A stretch of 45,113 bases of DNA from an uncultured beta proteobacterium (GTDB lineage Bacteria > Pseudomonadota > Gammaproteobacteria > Burkholderiales > Casimicrobiaceae), in assembly GCA_903912485.1 (NCBI GenBank), contig CAIWHR010000624.1, positions 1 to 45,113 of the forward strand. The letters are read 5' to 3'. The translations under genes were made by a program, and so were the position numbers. Each line of letters opens with the position of its first letter. Position 1 is the first letter of the stretch. The notes under the pieces were generated by a model. That model was not told where the DNA came from. It did no database searches and saw only the letters and a list, made by a program, of their open reading frames with translations. Positions 1 through 8,489 of the stretch are shown piece by piece.

Positions 1-1366
1 CATGGTCGGCCCCGACTACCAACGGCCGGCGGAGGATCTGCCGGCGGCGTATCCCGGCGCGGCGGCCGTGGCGCCCGACGCCGCCGCGCTGCGCAGCGAC
101 TGGTGGACGCTGTTCGACGATCCCGCGCTGAACGAACTCGTCGCGACGGCGCTCGCGAACAACAGCAACGTGCAGCGCGCCGTCGCGCGCATCGAGGAAG
201 CCGACGCCAATCTGCGCGCGGTCGACGCCGCACTGTTTCCCGAGGCCAACCTCAACGGCGCGGGGCTGCGGTCGCGTTCGAGCAGCGCGGTCGCTTCGCC
301 ACCGCCCGCGGGGACGCCCAGCATCAGGAACGACGTTCGCGTCGCGCTTTCCGCGTCGTTCGAGATCGACTTCTGGGGCAAGCTGCGCCGCGGCTCGGAA
401 GCCGCGCGTGCGCAGGCGTTGGGCTCGCGCTACGCCCGCGACGTCGTGATGCTGTCGCTGGCGGGCCTCACGACGCAGACCTATTTTTCGCTGCGCGCGC
501 TCGACGCGCAGATTGCGACCACGCGCGGCACGCTGGCCACGCGCAGCGACGGGCTGTCGCTGGTCAGGCGCCGCGTCGACGCCGGCTACGCGTCCGATCT
601 CGACCTGCGCCAGGCGGAAGGCGCGACCACCGACGCGTCGGCGCAGCTGAAGGACCTCATCCGGCTGCGCGCGCTGGCCCTGCATCTGCTCGGCGTGCTG
701 ACCGGCAGGCTCGATCTCGTCGTCGCGCCCGGCGACATCGCTCGGCTGCCGCTTCCGCCGCTGCCTCCGCCGGGCCTGCCGTCGACGCTGATCGAGCGCC
801 GGCCGGACGTCCGCGTGGCCGAGCAGGCGCTGATCGCCGAGAACGCGCTCGTCGGCGTCGCCGTCGCCCGGCGCTTTCCGACCCTCTCGCTGACCGGCAA
901 CTACGGCGGCGAGAGCGAGGCGCTGGCGTCGCTGTTCAGCGGTCCGGGCCGGATCTGGGCCGCCGGCATCGGGCTCACGGCACCCATCTTCGACGCGGGC
1001 AAGCTCGCGGCGCTGGCCGATGCCGAGCGCGCGCGCTACCGTCAGACGCTCGCGACCTACGACCAGACGATCCAGAACGCGTTCCGCGAAGTCGCCGACG
1101 CGCTCAACAACGTCGCCCAGTTCGCGGCGACCGAGACCGACCTGCGGGCGAGCGTGAATTCGGCGCGCGAGGCGCTGCGACTGGCGACGCGGCGCTACGA
1201 GGCCGGCTACTCGGGCTATCTCGAAGTTCTCGAATCGCAGCGCAGCACCAACGTCAGCGAATTGCTGCTGATCCGCAACCGGCAGGTGCTGCTCGGCGCC
1301 GAAGTCGACCTGATGACCGCGCTGGGCGGCGGCTGGCTGCCCGCGGACGCGGGCGCGGCGAGGTAG
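1..1366 (+). CDS. NodT-type outer-membrane efflux lipoprotein, 5' end outside the window
   Basis: Outer-membrane channel of a tripartite drug/solute efflux pump; the family forms trimers that connect to an inner-membrane pump through a periplasmic adaptor. The visible 454 residues open with MVGPDYQRP, which in this family directly follows the lipid-modified cysteine. Base 1 (c) fits the third base of that Cys codon, so the signal peptide and start codon lie upstream of the window. Two OEP repeats follow (about residues 35-215 and 260-440), with the family hallmark RRPDVRVAEQ near residue 270 and the helical C-terminal region before a weakly conserved tail. Pump and adaptor genes would be expected upstream. 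The family call is firm; substrate is unknown. The gene is followed by 189 bases holding a TACAAT -10-like element (1440-1445) without a good -35. Confidence 0.88.
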   Translation, partial: MVGPDYQRPAEDLPAAYPGAAAVAPDAAALRSDWWTLFDDPALNELVATALANNSNVQRAVARIEEADANLRAVDAALFPEANLNGAGLRSRSSSAVASPPPAGTPSIRNDVRVALSASFEIDFWGKLRRGSEAARAQALGSRYARDVVMLSLAGLTTQTYFSLRALDAQIATTRGTLATRSDGLSLVRRRVDAGYASDLDLRQAEGATTDASAQLKDLIRLRALALHLLGVLTGRLDLVVAPGDIARLPLPPLPPPGLPSTLIERRPDVRVAEQALIAENALVGVAVARRFPTLSLTGNYGGESEALASLFSGPGRIWAAGIGLTAPIFDAGKLAALADAERARYRQTLATYDQTIQNAFREVADALNNVAQFAATETDLRASVNSAREALRLATRRYEAGYSGYLEVLESQRSTNVSELLLIRNRQVLLGAEVDLMTALGGGWLPADAGAAR

Positions 1367-1555
1367 GATTCCGGCAGCCGCTTGCGGCAGGGCGTTCGCG
1401 GACGGATGCCGGCCCCGGGTCCGCCGGCACCGCTGCCGCTACAATAGGCAGCGCCCGCCGCACCGCAGGCTTCCCGGCGCGCCGGAGGCCCGCGGTCGGC
1501 GTCGATTGCTGCGGGGCCGCCGTTGCCGGCGCGCTGCCCGCTCCGAGGAGCTCGC

Positions 1556-2620
1556 GTGACCGCAACCGTATCGATTGTCCGAACCGCCAGCACGCTGCCC
1601 GACGCAGTGGTCTCCAATCGCGAGATCGGCGAGCGCCTGGTGGCCGACGTCCAGATCGACGACGAAGCCACCGCCGACATCGTCGCCAAGGTCCGCGAGC
1701 GCTCCGAACTCATCGAGAAGAAGACGGGGCTGCGCGCGCGGCGCTTCTTCGACCCGGCCGAATCGCCGGTCGCGGTGGGCCTCGAACTGCTGGAGCGCCT
1801 GATGGGCGACGACGCGTGGTCCGGCCTCGACGCGCTGATCGTCTCGTCGTCGAGCACGCAGGGCTTCCCCGGACTGTCGCAGCAGATCGTCGCGGCGGCG
1901 CGCGCCGGGCACGCGGACTTCGGCGCCCCTTTCGTCCTCGACATCGGCAGCAACGCCTGCACGAGCTTCATGTACGGCGTCGCGATCGGTGCGAGCACGC
2001 TGCAGGCGATGGGTTATCGCCGCGTCGCCTGCATCGCGATCGAATTCGCGTCGCGCTGCATTCCCTACGATCCGCTTCACTTCGGCACCAGCACGCTCTT
2101 CGGCGACGCGGCGGCGGGCGTGCTGCTCGGCAGCGACGGCCCCGGCGTCGCCGCGATCCGCTCGATGCGCGCGAGTTCGATGATCGACGCCCAGACGATC
2201 GGGATGATCAAGGGCGGCGGCGTTCAGGCCGCGAACCTCGCGCTCGCCGTGCCCGAGCCGGTCCGCTGGTACATGGCGGGCCCGCCCGTCGCCGTGGGCG
2301 CGACGCGGATCCTGATCGACGAGATCCAGCGCTACCAGGCCGCCGGCGCGCGCATCGACTGGCTGATCCCGCACCAGGCCAACCTGACGCGGATCCTGAT
2401 CCCCGCCTGCGAAAAGACGGGGATCGATCCGTCGCGGCTGTGCGCGTCGTTTGCCGACACGGGCAACACGTCGAGCGCGAGCATCCCGCTGCTGCTGGAC
2501 CAGCTGATCCGCAGCGGACGCGCGCAACCGGGCGAGTTCGCGCTGCTGATCGGCTTCGGTTCGAGCTATACGATCGGCTCAGCGCTGCTCGAGTTCGGCG
2601 CCGCGCCGCGCCCGGGCTAG
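1556..2620 (+). CDS. 3-oxoacyl-ACP synthase III (FabH-like) family protein
   Basis: Thiolase-fold condensing enzyme of the KAS III type, which joins an acyl-CoA to malonyl-ACP or a related acceptor. The Cys-His-Asn triad is complete: Cys135 in SNACTSF, His273 in IPHQAN and Asn304 in DTGNTSS, with spacing close to E. coli FabH (112/244/274). The start chosen is GTG at 1556 because GAGGAG lies at 1545-1550, five bases upstream; a longer reading from TTG at 1523 lacks a ribosome site. The protein is 354 residues, somewhat longer than FabH (about 317). No other fatty-acid genes (fabD, fabG, acpP, plsX) are adjacent, so this is probably not the housekeeping FabH but a relative making or modifying a specialised acyl chain. 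The following gene is convergent, 36 bases away. Confidence 0.85.
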   Translation: MTATVSIVRTASTLPDAVVSNREIGERLVADVQIDDEATADIVAKVRERSELIEKKTGLRARRFFDPAESPVAVGLELLERLMGDDAWSGLDALIVSSSSTQGFPGLSQQIVAAARAGHADFGAPFVLDIGSNACTSFMYGVAIGASTLQAMGYRRVACIAIEFASRCIPYDPLHFGTSTLFGDAAAGVLLGSDGPGVAAIRSMRASSMIDAQTIGMIKGGGVQAANLALAVPEPVRWYMAGPPVAVGATRILIDEIQRYQAAGARIDWLIPHQANLTRILIPACEKTGIDPSRLCASFADTGNTSSASIPLLLDQLIRSGRAQPGEFALLIGFGSSYTIGSALLEFGAAPRPG

Positions 2621-2656
2621 CCCGGGCAGGGGAGTGCGCCGGCGCGGCAGGACCGC

Positions 2657-3544
2657 CTACTTCGCCGGCGGGGAAGCGGGTGCCGGCGGCGCCGCAGCGG
2701 GGGCATCGGCGACGATTTCGATCTTGGCCTTGGCCTTGAGCGCATCCAGCTGCTTCATCACGTTCTGCTGCTGAAGCTGCTGCGTCAGCTGGGGCTTGAC
2801 CTCGTCCAGCGGCGGCGGCTCGATCGGCCTCGTGTCCTCGAGCAGGATGACGTGATAGCCGAACTGGGTCTTCACCGGCTCCTCGGTGAACTTGCCCTTC
2901 TGCAGCTTGGCGAGCGCGGCGCCGAACTCGGGCACCATCCTCCGCGGGTCGAACCAGCCCAGGTCGCCGCCCTTGTCCTTGCTGCCCTGATCCTTCGATT
3001 TCTCCATCGCCAGCTTGTCGAAGGCGCCCGGATTCTTGTTGAGCTTGGCGATGATGTCCCTGGCTTCGGATTCCTTCTCGACCAGGATGTGGCGCGCCTT
3101 GTATTCGGTCCCGGTCACGGTGGCCTTGACGCGCTCGTACTCGGCCTTCAGCGCGTCGTCGGTGACCGGATTGCTCTTGATGAAATCCCGGATGTAGGCG
3201 TTGGCGAGAATGGATTGCCTGACCGCATCGATCTGTTCCGCGACCTCGGGCGTCTTGTCCAGCCCCTTGCTGACCGCCTCCTGCGAGACCAGCACCTGCA
3301 GCGCCAGATGGTCGATGAGGGCTTTCCGCGATTCCGGCGTATCGGGACGGCCGGAAGCCGCGCTCTCCCTGACCATCATGTCGACCGCCCTGCGGCTGAT
3401 CGGCGTTCCGTTCACCGTCGCCGCAATCGGCTCGGCCGAAGCCTGCGCCGCGGGCTTGGCGTCCTTGCTGTGCTGGCCGCAGGCGCCGAGGGCGAGCAAC
3501 GAGGCCGCGCTGGCCAGGAGAATTCCGGATTGGATCAATCGCAT
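2657..3544 (-). CDS. Peptidylprolyl isomerase, parvulin/PpiC type, lipoprotein
   Basis: Periplasmic folding helper of the PrsA/SurA/PpiD group, catalysing cis-trans isomerisation of prolyl bonds in exported proteins. The 295-residue protein starts with a lipoprotein signal (lipobox LGAC, Cys22), then an alpha-helical N-terminal domain typical of SurA_N (about 40-135), and a parvulin domain (about 140-245) with the hallmark segments ARHILV, GGDLGWF and TQFGYHVILLED. The C-terminal tail is Ala/Pro-rich. The start at 3544 is preceded by AAGGA eight bases upstream. It stands alone between a convergent KAS III gene and a 224-base spacer. In that spacer (3545-3768) I see no gene. Family assignment is firm; client proteins cannot be inferred. 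Confidence 0.88.
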   Translation of the reverse strand: MRLIQSGILLASAASLLALGACGQHSKDAKPAAQASAEPIAATVNGTPISRRAVDMMVRESAASGRPDTPESRKALIDHLALQVLVSQEAVSKGLDKTPEVAEQIDAVRQSILANAYIRDFIKSNPVTDDALKAEYERVKATVTGTEYKARHILVEKESEARDIIAKLNKNPGAFDKLAMEKSKDQGSKDKGGDLGWFDPRRMVPEFGAALAKLQKGKFTEEPVKTQFGYHVILLEDTRPIEPPPLDEVKPQLTQQLQQQNVMKQLDALKAKAKIEIVADAPAAAPPAPASPPAK

Positions 3545-3768
3545 TCGTCGGTCCTTGGGAGTGGGTCTTGGCAGGAGTGGGGTCGGGTCGGCCTTGCGGC
3601 CCTCGTCGGCAAGCGCATCGTCGGCCGGCGAATCGGTGCAGCAGGGCGTGCAATCCAGCGTCGCGAGACGCCTGCTGCCGGAGCGTATCACGGCTTGAGC
3701 CGGAACGTCTGCCGCGCTGCCGGGAACGCCCGCTGCGGGACTTGCGCTGCCGCTGCGCGCGCCGTCGC

Positions 3769-4707
3769 TCACCCGTCGCCGGGCACCCGGGTCGAGGGCG
3801 GGGAACGGCGTCGCGGGCGGGAGGTCGGCGCAGGCGCCACCGGCAGCGGATCCCTGCGCGAGCCGAACCGGTGCGCGTAGGCCCAGGTGAACTCGGCGCC
3901 CAGCAGGAAGATCTGCGCCGAGTAGTAGACCCAGACCAGCACCACGACCAGCGACGCGGCGGCGCCGAAGCCCGACGCGATGCCGCTCCTGCCGATGTAG
4001 ATGCCGATCAGGAACTTGCCGATCGTGAACAGCATCGAGGTCGCCGCCGCGCCGATCCAGACGTCCTTCCAGTCGATGCGCACGCGCGGCATGATCTTGT
4101 AGATCATCGCGAATACGACGGTGATCGCGAGGAAGCTCGAGCCGAGCTCGATGGCGTTCACCAGCGCCGTCCAGTCGCCCAGCACCGGGCCCCACCACTT
4201 CCGCAACGCGGCCAGCGCGGCGCTGGCCACCAGCGACACCATCAGCAGGAAGCCGATCCCGAGGATCATGCCGAACGACAGCAGGCGCGCGCGTATCAGC
4301 CTCCACCACCCGGACGGCCCGGCCCTGACAGGGGCCCGCCAGATGCGGTCGAGCGCATCCTGAAGCTCGCCGAAGACGGACGTTGCGCCGATCAGCAGCA
4401 GGACGACTCCGAACGCGGTGGCGGTCACGCTCTCGGTCGGCCGGCGCATGCTTTCGAGCAGTGCCTGCACCGCGAGCGCGCCGGGGGCGCCGAGCATGCC
4501 TTCGATCTGGCTGAAGATCTCGCCGTGCGCGGCCTCTTCGCCGAATGCCAGCCCGGCGATGGAGATCACGATCAGCAGCAGCGGCGCGATCGAGAACATC
4601 GTGTAGTAGGCGAGCGCCGCGCCCATGCTCTGGGCGTAGTCGTCGACCCATCCCGACGCGGCCGCCTTGACGAGTTCCCAAAGATCCCTGACGGTCATCT
4701 GTGCCAT
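3769..4707 (-). CDS. YihY/BrkB family inner-membrane protein
   Basis: Polytopic membrane protein of the BrkB/YihY family (once annotated as ribonuclease BN; the molecular role remains unsettled). Hallmarks are the amphipathic N-terminal segment followed by AALAYYTMFSIAPLLL, the ATSVFGELQDALDRIW stretch near residue 105, and six hydrophobic segments spread over residues 30-275, ending in a short basic, Pro-rich cytoplasmic tail. I chose ATG 4707; ATG 4698 is an alternative and neither has a strong Shine-Dalgarno sequence. The gene is divergent from the lipoprotein/SLC13 pair. The 133 bases between them contain only a weak -10-like TAGAAT (4783-4788). At 312 residues it has the usual family length. 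Confidence 0.85.
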   Translation of the reverse strand: MAQMTVRDLWELVKAAASGWVDDYAQSMGAALAYYTMFSIAPLLLIVISIAGLAFGEEAAHGEIFSQIEGMLGAPGALAVQALLESMRRPTESVTATAFGVVLLLIGATSVFGELQDALDRIWRAPVRAGPSGWWRLIRARLLSFGMILGIGFLLMVSLVASAALAALRKWWGPVLGDWTALVNAIELGSSFLAITVVFAMIYKIMPRVRIDWKDVWIGAAATSMLFTIGKFLIGIYIGRSGIASGFGAAASLVVVLVWVYYSAQIFLLGAEFTWAYAHRFGSRRDPLPVAPAPTSRPRRRSPPSTRVPGDG

Positions 4708-4840
4708 CCACGCTGGCCTGCGCCCCGGTCGATGCCGGCGGCAAGGCACAGGCATCTTAATCCAGCGCCGGCGGCGAATCTGTAGAATCGGAAGCAGATC
4801 GTCATCTACCGTTGCGACGCCACAGGCGGGGGGTCAGCAC

Positions 4841-5431
4841 ATGATCACCATCACCGTGAAGGCAGACCGCCAGGCGCGGCAGCTGGCGCGCGGGTTGCGG
4901 ACAGCCGCTTGCGCCGCGATGCTGGCGCTGGCCGCGTGCGGCCCGGCGCCGCCGGCCGAGATGGCCGTCGCCGGCGGCGAGTGGCGCGAGTTTCAGGGCA
5001 CGTGGACCGCCACCGGGGAACGCCACAGGCTTCGCCTCGGCGCCGATCGGCGGGCTTCGATCGCGAATTTCGAGGGATCGCTGCTGCTCGGCGGATCCTC
5101 GCGCCCGGCCGCGGGTTTCCGCGCCGAGGCCATCGTGCTCAACGACAGCGTCACCGGCATGGTGGGCCGCGCCGTCTGGACCGACGAGCGCGGCGACGAG
5201 GTGTACAGCGAACTCAAGGGCGACGCCACGGCGACCGGCAGCCGGATCGTCGGGACCGTGCTCGGCGGCAGCGGGCGCTACTCGGGCGCGACCGGCGGCT
5301 ACGAGTTCTCGTGGCGCTTCATGCTCGAGGCCGAGGACGGGAGCGTGCAGGGCCAATCCGTCGGCCTCAAGGGGCGCGTGCGCAGCGGTCTGCCGCCGGC
5401 CGCGCCTGTCGCAGGAGGTCCGCGGTCATGA
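4841..5431 (+). CDS. Hypothetical lipoprotein with an allene-oxide-cyclase-barrel-like pattern
   Basis: A 196-residue secreted protein with a basic N-terminus and a lipobox LAAC (about residue 35), so probably anchored in the periplasmic face of a membrane. The mature part is rich in short beta-strand stretches and contains the pattern GSGRYSGATGGYEF near the C-terminus; this recalls the GTGxFxGATG motif of dirigent/allene oxide cyclase barrel proteins, but the similarity is only motif-level. A G-rich run (ggcgggggg) precedes ATG 4841. The stop codon overlaps the start of the downstream SLC13 carrier (ATGA at 5428-5431), so the two are translationally coupled and probably work together, for instance as an accessory lipoprotein for the carrier. 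No biochemical function can be stated. Confidence 0.7.
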   Translation: MITITVKADRQARQLARGLRTAACAAMLALAACGPAPPAEMAVAGGEWREFQGTWTATGERHRLRLGADRRASIANFEGSLLLGGSSRPAAGFRAEAIVLNDSVTGMVGRAVWTDERGDEVYSELKGDATATGSRIVGTVLGGSGRYSGATGGYEFSWRFMLEAEDGSVQGQSVGLKGRVRSGLPPAAPVAGGPRS

Positions 5432-6831
5432 TCGGTCCTGCTCTGCTGGTCCGGCGGGCCGCTCCTTTCGCGCTGGCGCTCGGCATCTGGTTCACGCCGG
5501 TGCCGGCCGGACTCACCGCGCCGGCGTGGCAGCTCTTCGCCGTGTTCGTCGCGTCGATCGCCGCGGTGCTGATCGGAGCCTTTCCGCTGCTGACGTCGAC
5601 GATGCTGGCGGTGGCGGCGGTGGTCCTCACCGGCACGATCTCGCCGGCGAAGGCGTTCGGCGGTTTCGCCAACGCCAGCGTGCTGCTGGTGGTGATCGCG
5701 TTCCTGGTCGCGCAGGCGGTCGTGAAATCCGGCCTGGGCGAGCGCATCAGCCTGTTCATGGTGAGCCGCTTCGGCCGCTCGTCGCTGGGGCTCGCGTACA
5801 GCATCGTGCTCACCGACGCGCTGATCGCGCCGGCGTTCCCGAGCAACACCGCGCGCGGCGGCGTGCTCTTCCCCATCGTGCTATCGGTGGCGCAGGGCTC
5901 CGGCTCGCGGCCCGACGATCCCGAGGGCCGCCGGCTCGGCGCCTACCTGATGTTCTGCGCGATGGCGAGCCTCGCCGTGTCGTCCGCGCTGTGGATGACG
6001 GCCACGTCGGCCAATCCGATCGGCATCCAGGTGGTGCGGGAATTCGGACTGGACATCGGCTTCGGCAAGTGGCTCATCGCGGCCTCGGTGCCGGCGCTGA
6101 CGGCGATCCTGCTGCTGCCGTGGGTCGTCGCGCGGCTGTTCCCGCCGGGCGTCGGCGAGACGCCGGAGGCGCCGGCCGCGGCGCGCAAAGCGCTCGACGC
6201 GCTGGGCCCGCTGACGCGCGACGAGCGGATCACCGCCGTGGCGTTCGTGGCGATGGTCTCCGGCTGGGTCTTCGCCGACGCGCTGGGGCTCAACGTCACC
6301 AGCATCGCGTTCGCCGGACTCGGGCTCCTGCTGATGACCAACGTGCTGACGGTGGACGACATCGCCGCACAGGGGGACACGCTGGCCACGTTCCTCTGGC
6401 TCGCGGTGCTGTTCGCGCTGTCGGGGCAGCTCAACGAGCTCGGGTTCATGGGCTACGCCGGCCAGCGGCTGGCGTCGCACCTGGGCGGAATGTCGTGGCC
6501 GACGACGTACGTGACGCTGGTCGTGATCTACGTCGCCATCCACTACATGTTCGTCAGCCAGTCGTCGCAGGTCCTCGCGCTGCTGGGCGTGTTCCTGGAC
6601 GTCGGTGTCCGCGGCGGCGTTCCCGCGCCGCTGATGGCGTTCGCGCTCCTGTTCGCGAGCAGCTACTTCTCGGTGATCACGCCGCAGGGCGGCAGCCAGA
6701 ACGTCATCTTCGTCGGCGCCGGCTACCTCACGCAGCGCGAGCTCTACCGGCTCGGCTTGCTGATGACGCTCTTTTTCCTCGCCGTGTTCCTGGTGGTCGG
6801 AACGGCATGGGTGCTGTTCATCACCGGCTGA
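5428..6831 (+). CDS. SLC13/DASS family dicarboxylate-type anion carrier
   Basis: Secondary transporter of the divalent-anion:sodium symporter (DASS) superfamily, subgroup of plastid 2-oxoglutarate/malate translocators and bacterial citrate/tartrate/succinate carriers. The 467 residues contain about 12 hydrophobic segments. The two substrate/cation-binding hairpin motifs are visible: SNTAR near residue 138 and TPQGGSQN near residue 418, both preceded by polar re-entrant stretches. The start ATG 5428 overlaps the stop of the upstream lipoprotein (ATGA). A dicarboxylate or tricarboxylate is the likely cargo by family, but the exact substrate and coupling ion are not determined by sequence. It is the last gene of this two-gene operon, with a 157-base spacer before the next gene, in which nothing else was recognised. 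Confidence 0.88.
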   Translation: MIGPALLVRRAAPFALALGIWFTPVPAGLTAPAWQLFAVFVASIAAVLIGAFPLLTSTMLAVAAVVLTGTISPAKAFGGFANASVLLVVIAFLVAQAVVKSGLGERISLFMVSRFGRSSLGLAYSIVLTDALIAPAFPSNTARGGVLFPIVLSVAQGSGSRPDDPEGRRLGAYLMFCAMASLAVSSALWMTATSANPIGIQVVREFGLDIGFGKWLIAASVPALTAILLLPWVVARLFPPGVGETPEAPAAARKALDALGPLTRDERITAVAFVAMVSGWVFADALGLNVTSIAFAGLGLLLMTNVLTVDDIAAQGDTLATFLWLAVLFALSGQLNELGFMGYAGQRLASHLGGMSWPTTYVTLVVIYVAIHYMFVSQSSQVLALLGVFLDVGVRGGVPAPLMAFALLFASSYFSVITPQGGSQNVIFVGAGYLTQRELYRLGLLMTLFFLAVFLVVGTAWVLFITG

Positions 6832-6988
6832 GCGGATCGAGGCGCGGCGTCGTCGCGGTTGCCCCCGAGCCTGCGGCCGCGGCAGGCGGGGAGCCGGGGC
6901 GGGCCGGCGCACCCGGGTCGACGCCGGGGCGTGCCTTGCGCTACGCTCGCACGATGCGCCGATCTTCCGCCGGCGCGAGGAGAGAACC

Positions 6989-7837
6989 GTGGCCCATGGA
7001 CGATGCCTTTGCGGTGCGCTGAACTACGAGCTCGACGGGCCGTTCACGGCCATGGTGCACTGCCACTGCTCGATGTGCCGCAAGCAGCACGGCACGGGCT
7101 TCGCCACCTTCGTCGTGGCGCCGGTCGCCGGCTTCCGCTGGATCTCCGGCGAAGACCGGCTGCGGCGCTATCAGTCGTCGCCGAACGGGGTTCGCAGCTT
7201 CTGCGGCGTGTGCGGCTCGGCGGGGCCGACGACGATGGCCGAACTCGGCATTGCCGTGGCGCCCGCGGCGAGCCTCGACGGCGAACTCGGCATCACGCCG
7301 CAGAGCCACATCTTCGCCGCCTCCAGGGCGCGCTGGGACGCCATCACCGACGACCTGCCGCAGTTCGACGCCTACCCGCCCGGGTTCGCCGCGCAGGCTG
7401 TCTCCCGCCCGGCCGTGACGCCGCGCGCCGGGATCACCGAGGGCAGCTGCCTCTGCGGCGAGGTCGGCCACGAGATCGCCGGCGCGCCGCTGCGCATGAT
7501 GAACTGCCACTGCAGCCGCTGCCGCCTCGGTCGCGCCGCGGCGCACGCGACGAACGTCTTTTACCGGCTCGATGCGTTCCGCTGGCTGCGCGGCGAGGCG
7601 CTGGTGACCGAGTACAAGGTGCCCGACGCGCGCTTCCACGGCGTGGAATTCTGCTCGCGCTGCGGCAGCAAGCTGCCCCGGCCGTCGCCCGAACGCGGCG
7701 TCGTCGTGGTCCCGGCGGGCTCGCTCGATACCGATCCCGGCATCTCGGCGCAGGCGCACATCTTCGTCGCGGACAAGGCGCCGTGGTTCGAAATCACCGG
7801 GCCGCTGCCCCGGTTTCCCGCCATGCCGCCCGCGTAG
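6989..7837 (+). CDS. Tandem GFA/CENP-V-domain zinc protein
   Basis: Contains two complete GFA (glutathione-dependent formaldehyde-activating enzyme / CENP-V) domains in one 282-residue chain; most bacterial members have one (about 120-190 residues). Domain 1 (1-130) has RCLCGAL, the zinc motif HCHCSMC (Cys25, Cys27, Cys30) and FCGVCGS. Domain 2 (about 148-275) has SCLCGEV, NCHCSRC and FCSRCGS. Both therefore keep the Cys sets for two zinc ions. GFA itself binds glutathione; most relatives have no proven activity, so a formaldehyde role should not be assumed. The GTG start at 6989 is preceded by AGGAGAG (6978-6984). It is convergent with the osmC-type gene, separated by hairpin-forming sequence. 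Confidence 0.82.
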   Translation: MAHGRCLCGALNYELDGPFTAMVHCHCSMCRKQHGTGFATFVVAPVAGFRWISGEDRLRRYQSSPNGVRSFCGVCGSAGPTTMAELGIAVAPAASLDGELGITPQSHIFAASRARWDAITDDLPQFDAYPPGFAAQAVSRPAVTPRAGITEGSCLCGEVGHEIAGAPLRMMNCHCSRCRLGRAAAHATNVFYRLDAFRWLRGEALVTEYKVPDARFHGVEFCSRCGSKLPRPSPERGVVVVPAGSLDTDPGISAQAHIFVADKAPWFEITGPLPRFPAMPPA

Positions 7838-7840
7838 GAC

Positions 7841-7886
7841 GCCGGCGCCGCCCGGCGGGGCGCCGGCCTCCCCGAGCGGTTCGGGG
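7841..7886. terminator. Hairpin cluster between convergent genes, possible bidirectional terminator
   Basis: The 68-base gap between two converging genes is made almost wholly of inverted repeats: a perfect 9-bp stem (7841-7849 with 7859-7867, nine-base loop), then CCCCGA/TCGGGG (about 7871-7886), then a self-complementary GC stretch around 7884-7900. No U-tract follows in either direction, so if it stops transcription it is not a textbook intrinsic terminator. Confidence 0.4.
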
Positions 7887-7905
7887 CGGCCGCCCCGGGT
7901 GCAGG

Positions 7906-8349
7906 CTATTTCAGCCGCTCTCCGGCGCTGTCGTATACCTCGACGTTCACGGGGATGGCGTGCCGCACGCTCTGGGTGACGGTGCAGAACTCCTCGAACT
8001 GCGCAAGGGCGCGCTCCAGGTGCAGGAAGGTCGCGCGTTCGGCACCCAGCGTCAGCCGCACGCCGATCTCGAGTATGCGCAGACGCTTTTCCTCGTTGCG
8101 GTCGATGACCGCCGCAGCCTCGGCAACGATCGGCTCGGGGGTCTGCTTGAACTTGCGCAGCGCGAACAGAAGGCTGTCCGCGAGGCAGTTCGCGACCGCC
8201 GCGACGAGCAGTTGCGACGGGGAAGGCCCGGTGCCGCCACCCAGGGGGGGCGGCTCGTCGCCGACGATCGGCGGTTGACCGTCGGCGAATTCGATGGCAA
8301 ACCGGAAGTCGTGCTCCTGCCTTAGCGATACCTTTGCCGTCTGCGACAT
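7906..8349 (-). CDS. OsmC family protein (peroxide/thiol-stress type)
   Basis: OsmC/Ohr superfamily member, 147 residues; characterised relatives are thiol peroxidases reducing organic hydroperoxides, with two conserved cysteines. Both are present: Cys55 in ANCLADS and Cys122 in EEFCTVTQSVR, as is the substrate-loop pattern GTGPSPSQLL. The sequence is closer to the YhfA/OsmC-like branch than to Ohr. The start at 8349 has AGGAGG seven bases upstream. It is transcribed divergently from the CsoR/FrmR-type repressor gene, with both promoters interleaved around one palindrome, so the repressor probably controls it. That context suggests reactive sulfur, aldehyde or metal stress rather than osmotic stress; this is inference. 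Confidence 0.87.
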   Translation of the reverse strand: MSQTAKVSLRQEHDFRFAIEFADGQPPIVGDEPPPLGGGTGPSPSQLLVAAVANCLADSLLFALRKFKQTPEPIVAEAAAVIDRNEEKRLRILEIGVRLTLGAERATFLHLERALAQFEEFCTVTQSVRHAIPVNVEVYDSAGERLK

Positions 8350-8404
8350 CGACTGCCTCCTGGGAGTTGCCCGCGCGCCGCTGCGGGAGGGGCGACGGCG
8401 AACG

Positions 8405-8438
8405 TTGAAATACTATACAGGGTATAGTATAACGTCAA
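8405..8438. promoter_or_regulatory. Interleaved divergent sigma70 promoters with a palindromic operator
   Basis: Plus strand: TTGAAA (8405-8410), 17-base spacer, TATAAC (8428-8433), reading toward the repressor gene at 8490. Minus strand: TTGACG (8438-8433), 17-base spacer, TAGTAT (8415-8410), reading toward the osmC-type gene at 8349. In the shared spacer lies a perfect inverted repeat, ATACTATAC (8410-8418) and GTATAGTAT (8422-8430), separated by AGG. One dimer or tetramer bound there would cover the -10 of both promoters. Predicted 5' leaders are about 50 bases on each side. Binding by the adjacent CsoR/FrmR-type protein is an inference from position. Confidence 0.68.
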
Positions 8439-8489
8439 TCGGCGTCACCGGAATTCCATTGCGTCCTTCCAGCCTGAAAGGGGACCGGG

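Noticed and set aside
103-2739. An 878-codon open frame spanning the efflux gene and the ketoacyl-synthase gene
   Set aside because: The product is Arg/Ala-rich low-complexity sequence typical of a shifted frame in GC-rich DNA, and it overlaps two well-supported genes in another frame.
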